From Nymphaea colorata (lineage: Eukaryota > Streptophyta > Magnoliopsida > Nymphaeales > Nymphaeaceae), in assembly GCF_008831285.2 (NCBI RefSeq), contig NC_045140.1, forward strand, positions 19,094,370 through 19,158,369: a stretch of 64,000 bases of DNA. Direction: 5' to 3'. Positions 22,084-35,202 of the stretch are shown here, one piece after another. The translations under genes and the position numbers were made by a program. The notes under the pieces are model-generated. The model had not been told where the DNA came from, did not search any database, and saw nothing but the letters and a program-made list of their open reading frames with translations. How positions within the stretch are numbered: position 1 is the first letter of the stretch; each line of letters starts with the position of its first letter.

Positions 22084-23842
22084 TTTCCCCTCTTTCCCAA
22101 ATAACCAATTCCTTATAGCAACTTCAAGCAGCCAAAAACACAAAATAACAACCTAGCTCTCAAATTACTGAATACCCAAATCTGAAATTAGCTTCAACCG
22201 GCGAACGTGCTGCAGATAACAAAAATATTCCTTCACGGACAGAAGAATTAAAGTAAATCAACCAATATTTCCAGAACATTCAGACGCTATAGACTGAAAA
22301 GTTCTGCTTTTGGGCTCCAAAAAATAATGAATACCGAAAATTGAATTAGCAGCAATCAGCATAATACTGCCTCCAATGAACCTTGTCCTTCACCATTAGA
22401 ATTAGCTTTACATCAGAATAACTGCCTCAGGAAAAATATTTCCTCCACGATATGGGAGGAAGGACCAGAAAGAGCGGGCCATTTTGCATAGGAGGGAAGA
22501 TGAAAAATAACGATGTCGCAAGAATCTACGCTTAGGGGGAAGACGTGTCTACCTTGCTTTTCTGGTACCGCAAGGGATTGGTGGTGGCGATGCAACCTGC
22601 TGGGAGCTCCTTATTCCTCCCCTCGAGGCTCTGCGTCGATCAAAATGGGTGCAATCCTTCTGTCATTGGACCGACTGCCATGGTAGCACCAGCATGTATG
22701 CGGGGACGAAACTTATCCAGACCCCTCGTACCAGAGTATAGATTTTAGCCTTTTAGGCGCCTTCCCCTTTTCGGACCATAATAATAATAATATTATTACT
22801 AATAATAGTAATAATAACTACATTGTGGCCTTTTAGTGGTGTTTTATTGTGAACGCCACCTCACTCGCCGTTTATTTATTTAGATATTTATTTATTAGTT
22901 TATAATTGTTTTTAAATATGTTATTAAGGTAGCATTTTCATAAAAATAACCAAATTTTTAATCAAATATGACCTAAGCTCCTGGTTCGTGGTATAAACCG
23001 ACATTTTTTAAAGTCGTCTTCTAAAAAAAATTGTATTAGTTGCATCCGTTTTGAATCCGTTTAGATAAGATTTGGTAAAGAAATTTGGATCCAATTAATA
23101 ATCAGATTCAGTTTCGATATGCAGTTTCAGTTTTATAACCAAATCCAAATATGAGATCTGTCTCATTGTCTGGGATCCGATAAAGGTCTGACCTGATCAC
23201 ATATGTCAGTATCAAATCCCAATTATGTTTAAAACGAAATAGGCATTGAATCCAAATCCAATTACATAGAATCCGACCGTTCGATTTCAAGAAGGCCGGA
23301 TCCATATTCCGAACTGTTTACGTCCCTAGCTACATTCCATGGCTTTGGATTTTATGTGATATGAATTTTGTGAATGCTCCTAACAAATGGGACAACTATA
23401 CAAGCTACATGTGTATGTATATATAGGCAAATTTTTATTTTTATTCCATTTAATGCAACATCACTATATATAGACAAAGAAAATTCGAAATTAGCCGGCT
23501 GATGTTGTTATATGTTCAAACATTTGAATCTCACTACTAAATGCAATATAGACTATCACAAAAAATATTTGAAACCGTCACTGCACCATATTATTAACGG
23601 ATTTCAATTCCTTATAAATGAATATTAAGGCGCTGATACAAAGTAATCCACCCAACTGTGTTGGTTCAATCTACCAGTTTTTTTTTTTTTTTTTTTTTTT
23701 TTTGCCCGGTGACTGGATCTGCCTTTTTTCTATATCAAAAAGTTTAGACATATAATGCATGGTATCATCAAGCGAAGCGACAGAGTACATCTTTTATGAC
23801 AATTTTTGACGATTTAAAATAAAAAATAACTATCCAATTACG

Positions 23843-23881
<39 letters not shown>

Positions 23882-26626
23882 AGCCTTAACAACCTTTTAA
23901 GTTATTGATATTTGGAATTTTTTAAAATAAAAGAGTGAGGTTTAAAAAGAACAATTTGCGAAGAAGGATGGAGAGTAGAGGCGTTACATATATGCCATGA
24001 AGACACGCTTTGAAAATTCGTGTCCGCGAGCTTGACCGGGACCCACAAGGTTACCGCGAAATCATCAACTTATTTGACGATCTCTGGCGGGTCCTCTCTC
24101 TCTCTTCTGTCTGTTTTCACCTCTCTTATATATATGTTCTTTCTCTGGCAATAGATCGGGTGATCATCCAACGACAACACCCCGGAACTCCAACCATTCC
24201 ACTTCCATCTCGGTTTTGTTCCCTGATCTCCATTCTTTTATCTTTTTCTCTTTTTGTGGGGATTTGATTCCCATCGCGCCTGTCCTTTACGTCGTTCGCG
24301 ATTTGCATGTCGTCTGAACTCGTCGGCGTATAATTTTTTCTTCTCAAATTGGATTCGTAACTTTCTCGATGTTTACATGCACTAAAATTGCGAATTGAAG
24401 GTTTGTGATTGTTTTGTGTATCAGAATCGATTTCTTTTTCTTGCTTTTTACCTTTCCCCACATTTAGTTTGTGATTGTTCATGTGTATCAGAACCGGTAT
24501 CTTTTTCTTGCTTTCACCTTTCCTCCCATTTATTGCGGTTAGTTTTGGATGCATTCTGAGGGGGGAAAACATGAATTCTATGGTTTGGGGGCCAGATTTT
24601 TAGGTTGGTCGTTGGTTTTCATTGATTATTAATTTAGTGATCGTCGGATTGTGCATGTAAACCATCAAAGTGGTTGATTTCATTCCAGAGGATTAAGGAC
24701 GTCGTTTTGTGTCATAGAATGAATATTTTTTTCTCCGGTGAGGCTGCAAATTGTGAACATATAAAAAATTGACCTGTCCTACATGAACGACCTGTGGATT
24801 GGAGGTACTTGAACGATCTTTCATATGTTACGCTTTCAAGGGTGATACCCTGGTGGAGTTGGTTTATTTGATGCCGAATGTGATGGGATTTCATGATTTT
24901 TTTTTTCCCAAATAACTTTTGCTATTAGATACAAGCTGGATTACCTGGCAGCTCAATCTGTTAAATACCATTGCAAATTGGGCTGATTGATTTGGGAGCT
25001 GTTCTGATTGGTTCCCATGCTGTCGGTGCCATTTACATTATCTTGTTTCTCTGCATCTTTGCATGCTTCACCTGTAGAATGCTAAGGGCGCTTTTGATTT
25101 CTCAGACTGTGCTATTTGGCTGTACGTTCACCATGATATTTGGCTGTACATTCTCCAAGACATACTTTTTTAACCTAAAACAAGGTGATCAAGTCGGCGC
25201 TCCAACTTTCTTCACTTGATTTAAGGTTTTAAGCTTGCATGGTGGGAAGGGAAGAACTGGCGTTTGTTTTGATTGCCTTGCTTACGTTAGAATAACCTTG
25301 ACATAAAGTGAAGATTATCTGGGCAATAAAAGCATGGGAGGGGTGAGAGAACCATAGGAAGGAAACTAGCACTTCCAACGAGGCAATGAAAATTATGGTG
25401 TCGTGATTTGAGATTCCCTGATGCTTCAGCTATGGTTATTTCATCAAAACCCTTAACTTCACACCTCATGATATTGGCCTTCTGCTGGGATTTCCCTTAG
25501 TCATTGTATACATCAAAGGCAGATTGAAACCTCGTGTTAGTCCGTTATTTGCTATTGCAAGCAACTTGCAATTTTTAGTTGGTTCAGTTTCATTACAGAC
25601 CCTTTATGCAATATTTTTGTCTTTTAGACAAGGCCCTTTTTACACGTGTAAGCAGAAAAATGATCATGATGGCCTTGGTCATGTGCTTTTTCCAAAAATA
25701 CTGCCTAACTGTTGTTCAGGGATACAGGGAACACGGAAATCTGAATTTTCATGTGTTTAGCGTCCATGTTATCTTGTTTTCTGCTTTTTTTCATGCTTCA
25801 CAATCCATGAAACAGTTTTAACCAACCTCACATTTTGGGATATGCTTGACGACAATTAAAGTTCCCCTGTATATTGTAACTTTCATACTAAAAATAGTTT
25901 TGGAATGACTGGTAGCAGACCTTTCCTGTGTTTCTGAACCCTCCCTGCTCTGTCAACATTTTCATTGTCCTTTCATGAACTGTCGGGCTTATCCCGTCCA
26001 CAATAATCATATGCAGAGACATGTTTTGGAAATTAGCGTACAACAAACACACCAGGCTTTCTCTCTCTCTGTCTTTCTCTCGCATGTGCTTTCTCTTTCT
26101 ATGCATGCCATGCCATTGGCATGGTTGGCAACACTGATCCTGAGCCATGGAAAGAAAGAAGAGCAAGAGGAAAATACTTTCCCCTAAACATTTTGCTTAC
26201 ATTTTTATTATACCCGTCTCCCTTTTTTAAGAAATAATTTTCTTATATCCATCTCTAAGATTTTGGGCCTATGGGAATTCTCTGGTGCCACAGAAGATAG
26301 TTAGCAGTGTGACCTTTTTTCTTTTCCCTGGTATATGTCTCATCCTTTAAAATTTCTTTCATGTTGTTGAATATGCACCCTGATTTAAGTTTTTCATGGA
26401 TGGCTGCTTATTTCGAAAGTAATTTTTTTTAGGAATGTAACATATAGTTCTGTTAGATTACATGTTTCTAGATTCATCGCAAAGTTTGTTATGTTTGCCA
26501 TGCCATGCTTCTCCTCCTTTAAAAGTAGCATTTTCATGGCCAATCATAATCCAATTATTTCTTATGGGCAGATGCTTTGCAGATAACATTTCCATTACAC
26601 TTCTCTACTGTAACATGAAAGCAGCT
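22084..26626. promoter_or_regulatory. shared divergent promoter region of FTSHI3 and the TBC gene, with TBC 5' leader
   Basis: The two genes diverge from here. No protein gene was recognised. About 22740-22900 and 23000-23310 are AT-rich or contain degenerate GGATCC/TCCAAATCC words of a dispersed repeat. A T26 run is at 23678-23703 and a (TA)17 tract at 23846-23879. A CT-rich patch at 24090-24140 is the likely transcription start of the TBC gene. Its 5' leader would then contain a long intron ending at the AG just before 26625. A 148-residue minus-strand frame at 24126-24572 is low-complexity and looks like chance. The region 24600-26450 is T-rich, intron-like sequence without repeats I could see. 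Confidence 0.5.
23678..23879. repeat. poly(T) run and (TA)n microsatellite
   Basis: Twenty-six T at 23678-23703 and a TA run at 23846-23879, separated by unique sequence. Confidence 0.93.
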
Positions 26627-29600
26627 ATGGAAGATCATGAAATGGAGAAGAGAAAAGCTGTTGAAGAATTAGAAACAGGAGATCTTCCTCCTATTAGGCC
26701 AGTTGATAAATTTGGTTTTGTTAAGAAAGATCAAGCTGCAGAAACTCTCAAGAAGACCAGGTCAAGCATTGAGCATGAGAGGTAGGAATCTGCACACTCT
26801 ATGATCTTCACATGGATCTGTTAGTCCTGTATGTTGAAAAGCCAAACTAACTAGTCAGTTGATTTTATAACTGATCCGCCCCTTTGTTTGATAAGGCTGA
26901 CTATTATCCTATTGTTCTTAAAAGTGTAAAATTTATAGAATGTTGTCAAAGCAAAATTAGTAATCACTAATCAGTATTCACCTCAAAGAGATGATTGTCG
27001 CACCATTGTAGTAGTAAACTGTTGTAGCTGTTGATTAGTTTAAAATCTTAGATTGTTGGATGTAGCTCAATTTTTATCATTTTAACCTACATTACTAGCT
27101 TCAGAGGTCTAAAATTGAACATAGACCATCAACCTTATACTTACTAAGTGAACAAATCAAAGGGAAAGTTGTGAAATCCAATTGATGTCTTTCAAGTCAG
27201 TTCGCTGAAACAGTATCCACACACAAACTCTCTCTCTCTGTCCTCTTGTTGAGGGAGTGGGTTGTTGTTGTGGTGGTTTTAGGGCCGGGGTGGGGGGGGG
27301 GGGGGGGTGTTGGGAAAGAGCCGTTGGCTTCACCTTCCCTTTGTGTTCTTAGATGATGTGTGTGCATGAAGATATGCATATGCATGGCAGGTTAAATTGT
27401 ATGATGAGTGTAGGCATGTACTTTGAGTTGATGCATGATAAGTGTATGCATGGTTATGGTGCATAACTGCATGTTAGACTTTACCTTATTTCTGCATGTA
27501 AAGGAGTGCAGTTAAGATGCACATGGATGCATGTGAGGATGTCTGACACGAGTGGATAGGTGTTGGTGCAGACCTAATTTTATGCATATGTTTGTAAGCA
27601 GGTATAGATAGGTAGATGTGTTATGGCAGTTGGTGTGCATATTACTTATGCATGTTATCGCCACACAGAGATGTATGGTGGGATTATCGTTGTTGTTTGT
27701 GTACATGTGAGTATTATGGATGAATATCTAAAGTAAATAGTGAGGGGGCATCACAGCACATACAATTTACATGCTATGTTGTGTGTGCATGCATCTAATA
27801 GACGTGCATGGTGGGTCCTCTTTTTTTCACTATGACCGTTTTGTGATGTATCTGTAAACACCAGTTTTCTGAGTGTATGTAGAATGCCAAACATGCTTAT
27901 CTGTAGGCTCAAACACCATGCTTATCCACAGGGCCTAATGCCATGCTTCCTTCAGTATCTAGAACTATATTTCTTGCTGTCCTTGCTTTGCAATTATATT
28001 TACCACTGGAAACACTGTTCAAGTTATCCATTTGTTACTTACGCTCCTTTTGGGCATTCACTATGCTTTCAAGTTCTTCTCAGGGAGGAAAGGAGGACTA
28101 GGAAATGGAGAAAAATGATTGGCGCAGGTAGCAGCGATTGGAAGCATTATGTAAGAAGAAAGCCTGTGGTAGTTAAAAGACGTGTAAGGAAGGGGATCCC
28201 AGATTGCTTAAGAGGTCTCGTCTGGCAGCTGTTATCAGGCAGCAGGGATCTCTTGTTGATGAATCCAGGTGTTTATGAGGTAATCATCTATAATTTGTTA
28301 TGTGATGAAAGATCGCTAGTTACTCATTTTTCTTTTCTATTATCCACCTCCAGATGTTTAGTGACATAGAATCACTTTTCAGATTTAGTTCTGGCTGTGC
28401 AGATTGATTGCGTGAAGAGCTTTTGTTGCACATTTATTTGGTGCAAATGACAAGCATCATTGCAATTCCTATTCCATGTGGTGCTAAAAACTAAGCCAGC
28501 ATATCCAGTTTATACTAATAGCCTTCCATGAATTTAGGTGTTCATGGTCTTCTGTGTTACCTTGATAAAGAGATGTGTCTAACAAGTTTAGGTTACTTGG
28601 ACAAAGCATTTCACTGGTGCCATATTTGTTAGTCTTTCTAGGTCACGTTGGCTTAGAACTTGAAAAGCTCCTGAAATGTGAAAAAGAATTCTTAATCTTA
28701 GGTTACTTGGGCAGTTCAGTTTCTGTTGTGCATTGACCATAACATAACTTGATGATTTTTTTTTTCTTTCTTCTTAATTTCATTTTTGCAGAATGTGCAT
28801 GACCACAGAAGCTAGAAACTGAAAAATTTTCAGATTTCTTTCCACATAATTATGTTTCTTTCTACCCCTACTCTAGAAAAGTTCTCCAGTCTGCTTACTG
28901 AGCTGCTAATTTTCCATTTCATTTTGGTTTTCACAAAATTCTTTTGTTTCAGCAATTAGTTATTTATGAGACTTCTCCATCGGAGCTGGAAATAATTCGG
29001 GACATATCTCGAACTTTCCCTTCACACATATTCTTCCAGCAGAGACATGGACCAGGTCAAAGGTCTTTGTACAATGTTCTAAAGGCATACTCTGTGTATG
29101 ACAGGGATGTTGGTTATGTTCAGGTATAGATGTAACTCTCGTTGTCAAAGTTTGAAATCTGAATTACATGTGAATCATTTTTCTTCTTACACCATTGAAT
29201 TGATTTGTTTTTGGAAACTTTTCAAACTTGCAGGGCATGGGATTTTTGGCAGGTTTGCTCCTCCTCTACATGAGTGAAGAAGATGCATTTTGGCTACTTG
29301 TTGCTTTGTTAAAAGGTGCTGTACATGCTCCAATGGAAGGGTTATATTTGGTAAGTCTGCTTCATTTTGCATGTTCTTTATTTGGTTTTTTGACATGCCA
29401 ATCTTCTGAATTTCTCAAAAGACTATGAATTTCTCAAAGACTATGAACACAACACTGAGTCATAGTCTAACAATATGACTACTCAACAAATGATTTAACA
29501 CTCCTGAAAAACATTATTAGATTTTTATTCACTTTTTGATTTAAAGGATGCTGAACATTATTATGCTGTGACATGAGACCTCTTAATCTAGCCTCATATG

Positions 29601-32435
29601 TTATTTAATGGTTTCTCCCCATGACTACTATCTGCTGCTGACTTTTTTGGTGTAAGATCAATTATATGGAATCACTCATCATATCAGGAGGATACAACAC
29701 TTGGGGATCCAATTAGTCTGTTGAAGAATTTTAGGCATAAATAAGAAATTGGGATTCATGTTGCTATCTAATACTGGTTCATGTCTTATAATCTCTTCTT
29801 AGTGGCAGTTGCATGATTGTCCAGTCGTTTTATGGTTTTGTCTGCCACTGTCTGTGGGACAGAGCTGCTTTTGTTGAAGGCATCATGGGAGAGCTCAGGT
29901 TGCAGAGTGGCAGATGTGGGGACTTTCTTCATGGTCTTCACCTCTACGCTCTCTGCTTCTCCCTCTTCACTCATTTATTCTATGCTAATTTTTCTTTGTT
30001 ACCATTTCTGACAATCTGAAGTACGGAAATTTTTATCCAACAGGCTGGGTTGCCTCTTGTCCAGCAATATCTTTTTCAGTTTGATCAATTGGTGAAAGAG
30101 CAGTTGCCAAGACTTGGTGAACATTTTTCTAGAGAAGCAATAAATCCAAGCATGTACGCAAGTCAGTGGTTCATTACAGTCTTCACGTACTCCTTCCCAT
30201 TCTCTTTGGCTCTCCGGATCTGGGATGTTTTCCTTCATGAGGTCGTGCTTTCTCATTTTTAATTAAGTAAATTTTTAATGAATTTAATGTGAAATTTAGG
30301 TGAAGATTACATAGAAATATCTGGGATGTTTGGAATTTGAAAGGTATTTGTGGGAACCTACTGCTACTGGGGTTTGCGTGGTTTATAATGCATGCCATAT
30401 TAAAATTACATGACTATTAGTGTCCCTTGACATTGACTTCAGCTCTTATGGGATAACAACTCATTGTCTTGGGCAGGAGAAATTTTTGAATGCCACTCCA
30501 GTATGACCTTACTAAAGATGTGAAATGGGAACTTCATGTTTTTCATGTGTTGAATTTGGTTCTAGCATGGGGTTCTGGCGTGAGCCCTATCAGTACGGGA
30601 CTTGCTTTAATTCTGTCTGATGATATGGACAGCTAAATCTGGCATGGATTTGATTGGTGTCATCACGTATGATGGTTGGTGCAGTTGAGAGAGAACCTTG
30701 ATTTTCTTAGTTATGTTTTTGGTGCTATATAATTTGTTTATTGCTTTAAGAACAATAAGCATGCAAAATGATAATCCCATACATGTTATCCATTGGGTCA
30801 AATGTGGATATGACATCTAAAATTTTGCATTAGGCAGAACACACAAGCAACTGCATTTTCTAGATATGTCGAGGACATCATAGGATTATAGTGGTGGACG
30901 ATTCATGGCTGTTTTTTCTTTGTCAATGTATTAGAAATGGTCTGCCATATTCTTAGGGTAGACAAGGTAAAAGTTATAATGAAAAATTTGTTTTAAGTGA
31001 TTTTCTTTTTAAGGTGTCTCCCTTCATGGAAAAACATACTTAAGAGTTTTGCGCGTGGGATTTTAAATGGAGAAAAGAAAAAAACTTTTGTTTTACTAAT
31101 CTATAGAATCATATATAATCACTTTAATATTTTCTCATCAAATTATAAACTATGTTCTTTAGTTTCTTCAGCTAACTTTTAGATTTCATAGATCTTGTAT
31201 CTGTAATTCCCATGTTCTCATTCTGCAGAATTTTGCTAGAATTTCAGGATTCTGATACAAATGAGTGATATATAGACAGAGCTTAGTGCTGCTGTATTAC
31301 CACTTGGTGTAATTTTTTTGGTCTCTGCTGCAGGGTGTGAAGATTGTCTTTCGTGTAGGATTGGCTTTGCTTAAGTATTGTCATGATGATCTCGTGAGTG
31401 GCCCTCATCTGTGCTTTTAAATTGTTCTGTATTGGATAAATTTAACCACCTTCTTTGTGTGTCCCTTTTGCCTTTATGCTAATCAGGTCAAATTACCTTT
31501 TGAGAAACTTGTGCATGCTTTGCGCAATTTCCCAGAGGATGCTCTAGATCCAGACACTCTTTTGCCCATGGCATATTCTATAAAGGTTCGATATATGTCA
31601 CTTGTGGTGCATTAAGTTGTTGGACAAATTGCTTATATATATATATATATATATTATTTATGCTATGTTATTATCTTATCAACTTTGTATTCTTCAGTTT
31701 AAGAAGTAGGAACTGGTCTTGCATTTTCCTTTCTGAATTTATACATTTTTGAGGTATTTTGCATGTTTCCCGAATATGGGTGGCATAAAGATAGGGTCCT
31801 GATTTTGGATTTAGGATGTACTGGAATGGTGGAGGAGAACGTCTGAGATATGTTCTCACTCAGCAGTTCACTCAGGTGGAGGACTTTCTGGTGACATCTT
31901 CCACCAAACTATGTTACAAAAGCCATTTTTGCTCAAAATGTCTGTCACCCTTCTGATTACAACAAGGGCAGAAGAGAACAGATCTCAGATGTTGTGTCTG
32001 AGACATTCTGCTTCATGATCTCGAACATATGCTTTCAGGGATCCCAGTGATCTGCTAATGTTACTTGTGGACCTTTTGAAAATTTTACCTGTAGAATTAT
32101 GAGACGACTAATCCAGCTTTGTAACTGAGCCAAGCTTATCGTCCTGTTCAATGGTTGCTTTTTATCTATAAAGTTAGCAGGTACTGGAGTTGGATTCATA
32201 GGAAAGACTAAAGCAGTTATTCAGCTGGTTTCATTATTGTAATTTTCATGTCAGTGAATTAAATACTTAATTCCTGTTAACCTGGTGGCTGTGGCAGGTA
32301 AGTAGGCGTTTAGAGGAGCTCAAGTTGGAATACAGGAAAAGGTCCGAACAAGTTCCTCAACACTCCGAGGCATCAGGAAACGAGTCTGAGGGTCTTAAGT
32401 TGAAAAAATCACCCGGTCAACGTGGGGTATCATAG
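26627..32435 (+). CDS. RabGAP/TBC domain protein (PAM1 / At3g02460-like), 8 exons
   Basis: Exons: 26627-26781, 28084-28279, 28953-29123, 29234-29350, 30044-30241, 31334-31393, 31487-31585, 32298-32435; all GT-AG, joining to 377 residues (PAM1 is about 356). The start chosen is the ATG at 26627, just after a probable acceptor AG; ATGs at 26615 and 26642 are in frame. A short acidic N-terminus with PPIRPVDKFGF leads to RKWRKMIG, KGIPDCLRGLVWQLLSGS, then the TBC catalytic pair. The arginine finger is R137 in IIRDISRTFPSH and the glutamine finger is Q174 in DVGYVQGMGF. ALRIWDVFLHEG and NFPEDALDPDTLLPMAYSIK close the domain. The protein should speed GTP hydrolysis by a Rab GTPase in membrane traffic; the Rab partner cannot be read from sequence. 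The Lys/Arg-rich, Ser-rich tail is short. Both finger residues are present, so the enzyme looks active. Confidence 0.93.
27292..27307. repeat. homopolymer of 16 G
   Basis: G run in intron 1 of the TBC gene, within a G-rich patch; assembly length is doubtful. The 500 bp after it are rich in GCATG/ATGCAT words, a loose low-complexity pattern. Confidence 0.9.
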
Positions 32436-33115
32436 TTTATGCGAGTCATCCGCCACTATGTCCATCTGGAAAATGCAGTGATACATTCATCCAATTGAAG
32501 TACCAACAAGGTACTCTCTCTCTCTCTCTTTCTCTCTTGTGTGTGTGTGTGTGTGAGGGTTGTGTTTTGACCAAGAAATGTTAAAACGTATTTGCAGCTT
32601 TAGCAGTAACGTTCATGTCTGCTGATTGAATGAACATGGAAGGACTGAAGTACTTCTATTGCTGTGCTCCCATGACATGCTAGAGCAAGTGTGAAGGCAA
32701 CGAAACATGATGGGATTGCCTAAAAGCAACTCCGTGGATTTACCCCATCAGTTGCAAGACGAAGTATTAGGTTGTAATTTCAGCTGTATAGTAGCCCCTT
32801 TCCATAAGGAAACAGATGTGATTCTTCAGATGATTTGATAATCTAAGTTCTTTTGCTCTCTCTCTCAACTTTGGTGGAGCTACAATGCACTCTGGCTGGC
32901 AGGCTGACTGCCCACAACGATATCTGATTCCCATGCTTGACAGCAACACATCGTTAGTTTGGCAACAAACATAGCAACAATTTTTGGTTCTTTGTAGCGA
33001 ATTGGGAGAAATACTACCACATTTGGGCTGGTCCTTTGGAACTCATCAACAGAGCAAAGACATGAGATTAATTATAGCAGGCCATGGTATCCATAGATAC
33101 TAGCTTGAGTAGGGC
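32436..33115. other. 3' flank of the TBC gene
   Basis: Probable 3' UTR and spacer. A compound (TC)n-(TG)n microsatellite is at 32512-32555. No AATAAA close to the stop and no open frame worth naming. Confidence 0.5.
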
Positions 33116-33119
33116 GCCA

Positions 33120-33350
33120 CTCTTATTTTAAAACTGTCTATAGCCGTGCTTAGGCTTTAAAATCTGGGATTAGATCGACTCGATAATTTATTTTTAATAT
33201 TATTTTATATAATAAAACAATTTAAAACATATTTTCTCATTATATATATATATATATATATTGAGAAAATATGTTTTTTAATTATATATGGTTACTCATG
33301 AACATATATGTAATTAAAAAACATATTTTTTCAATATATATATAGAGTCA
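33120..33350. repeat. AT-rich nested inverted repeat, copy 1
   Basis: The 16-bp arm AAAACATATTTTCTCA (33224-33239) pairs perfectly with 33262-33277 across a TA loop. The 18-bp arm AAAATATGTTTTTTAATT (33266-33283) then pairs perfectly with 33312-33329. The same structure and left flank (GTGCTTAG..TTTAAAATCTGG.GTTAG-like) recur at 44790-45010, so this is a copy of a small mobile or MITE-like repeat. Confidence 0.7.
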
Positions 33351-34149
33351 CCCAATTATCTAACTAACCATAACCACTCTATTCAACATAACCAGAACCA
33401 CTCAATTCAACATGATAAACGATATGAGAAAAACAAAGAAAAAAAAGTGATGATTAGTTTCATCATCTAGTATTAATATTAGTTTCCACTTTTTTTTTCA
33501 TGTTTTTCTCTCAACCATCTATCTGCAACAAATGAATTACCATAATTAAATGGTTAGGTAATTCTTAATAGTCAAGAGTCAATATATATGGACGGCCATG
33601 AGGGGTTGTCATACACATGTCGACACTTGTTATGGCTTGTTTAAGATACAAATATTTGTGTCCTTATGTGGACCTTGAGATTTGAGATCCCATTTGGCAT
33701 TTTTATTGGCTGCTTGTGAAGTTCTAGCCATGGAGGATTGAGGTCGTTGCACTTGGGTTCATCTTCAAATGACTATCCTTTGAGTTCTATATTACTCAAT
33801 TTTGTAGACTCCACGTAGCACAAATTCACCAAAAATTCTTCATGTTTGAATTCGTCGCAGCATAAGTCTCGCCTTTCTGGTGTAGTGTCAAGCGGAGACA
33901 TTTCTTAAAGCTTTTATGTAAGGCATCTAGCCTTAGGTGGGGTGTGCCCAGAAGGTGTGGAATGAAGATCTAATTATTTGGAAACTGAGATGAGTCCATG
34001 ATTCAAAGTTGTAGTCCACGGTGCAGGAATTTCATTGAACTTGCTTTTATGTTATGTTTGATTACACATAAAGGGTAACTGATATGGAAGTTGAAACATT
34101 GTGAAAGTATCACCAAAATACTAAAAACAGTTTATGAGGGAAAGGGAGA
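33351..34149. other. spacer without recognised content
   Basis: AT-rich sequence with no persuasive frame on either strand and no repeat seen elsewhere in the window. Confidence 0.5.
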
Positions 34150-34900
34150 CCCAAACCTTCGCTTGAGATGATCAAATATCCTTCCCCTCAAGGAATATAC
34201 ATGGCATAACCAAGTACTGGCTAATTATATCACTCATCTTATTCTCTAACGAGGGTAAGGTCAATGCAGAGCAAGACACTATGTTTCAATTTGTTTGGAT
34301 TAAAGCTATGAAGGAGGAATTGGATGCATCTGCATAAAATAACACATGAGATGTTATTTTGTCTTTCTAAGACAAAATGTTATTAGATGCCGATAAAATT
34401 CAAAAGTGACAGTACTTTTGAAAGGAATGAAATTGGGTTTGTTGCCAAGGGGTAGACACAAACGAATGCAATTAACTACATCTCAAGGCTTGCACATGTA
34501 GCAAAGATGAATATCCTAAGAATTTTATTGTCTTTGTCGCATGCAGATTCACGAATATGTTTCAACTTGATATAAATAATACTTTTACATATAGAGAGCT
34601 TGGAGAAGAGATCAAAATAGAATTATCTTTTAATATTCGATGAATGTAGAGAAAATACAGTTTGCAACCTTAAAAAGGCCATGTATTGTCTCAAGCAGCG
34701 TCCAAAAGCTTGATATTCAAAACTAAGCTAAACTCTGCCCTCCAAAAAAAGGGTTTTTAAAGTAGTTTCAAGGACAAAGATTTTATTTAAATAAAGCAAG
34801 TTGCAAACTAATATAGGGTTTTTGGTTTATGCTGATCATATTGTTATTTAAGAAAACAATTTACAAAATTGAAGGAATATTTTAAAAAAGTTTTTAGCCT
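34150..34900 (+). pseudogene. decayed copia reverse-transcriptase relic
   Basis: Translated across several frames and many stops, the + strand shows the order of copia RT. FVWIKAMKEELDAS with NNTWDV is the usual W..AM..EM.AL..N.TW block. FQLDINNTFTYRELGEE is the QLDV.NAFL.G.L.E block. There is a remnant of YGLKQ.P, and near the end GFLVYADHIVI, the YVDD motif region. It is far older than both intact insertions and unrelated to them in orientation. It lies upstream of GH3-1. Confidence 0.7.
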
Positions 34901-35202
34901 TGAAACGCTTATATACTCCAGGATTGTGTATTGTTAAATGTACTTTTTGTATTTGACAACACGATTATTTTTTAATTATAAAATATATTATTTATGACGA
35001 TTTTTAGCATACGAAATGATTGTTTCCCGACAACTATTAGAAAAATGAATGTATTGACTCTGTCAGAAGACTCGGAACTAATAAAAAAAAAAACCGAATG
35101 TATTGATGCCCAGAGGTGGAGCAGAGAGAGACAGAGCGAGGGCCGCAGGAGAACGGAGGAAGCAGCAAGTTGAAGCCAAGTCGTAGCGAGTCCGAGCGGA
35201 AA

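Noticed and set aside
24126..24572. 148-residue open frame on the minus strand
   Set aside because: Lys/Asn/Arg-rich low complexity, no family resemblance. It lies over the CT-rich start region of the TBC gene on the other strand, and the sense pyrimidine runs explain the open frame.
35100..35202. Auxin-response words (GAGACA) near GH3-1 and psi1
   Set aside because: Single hexamers inside GA-rich repeats are expected by chance. No paired or spaced arrangement was seen, so no auxin-response element is claimed.
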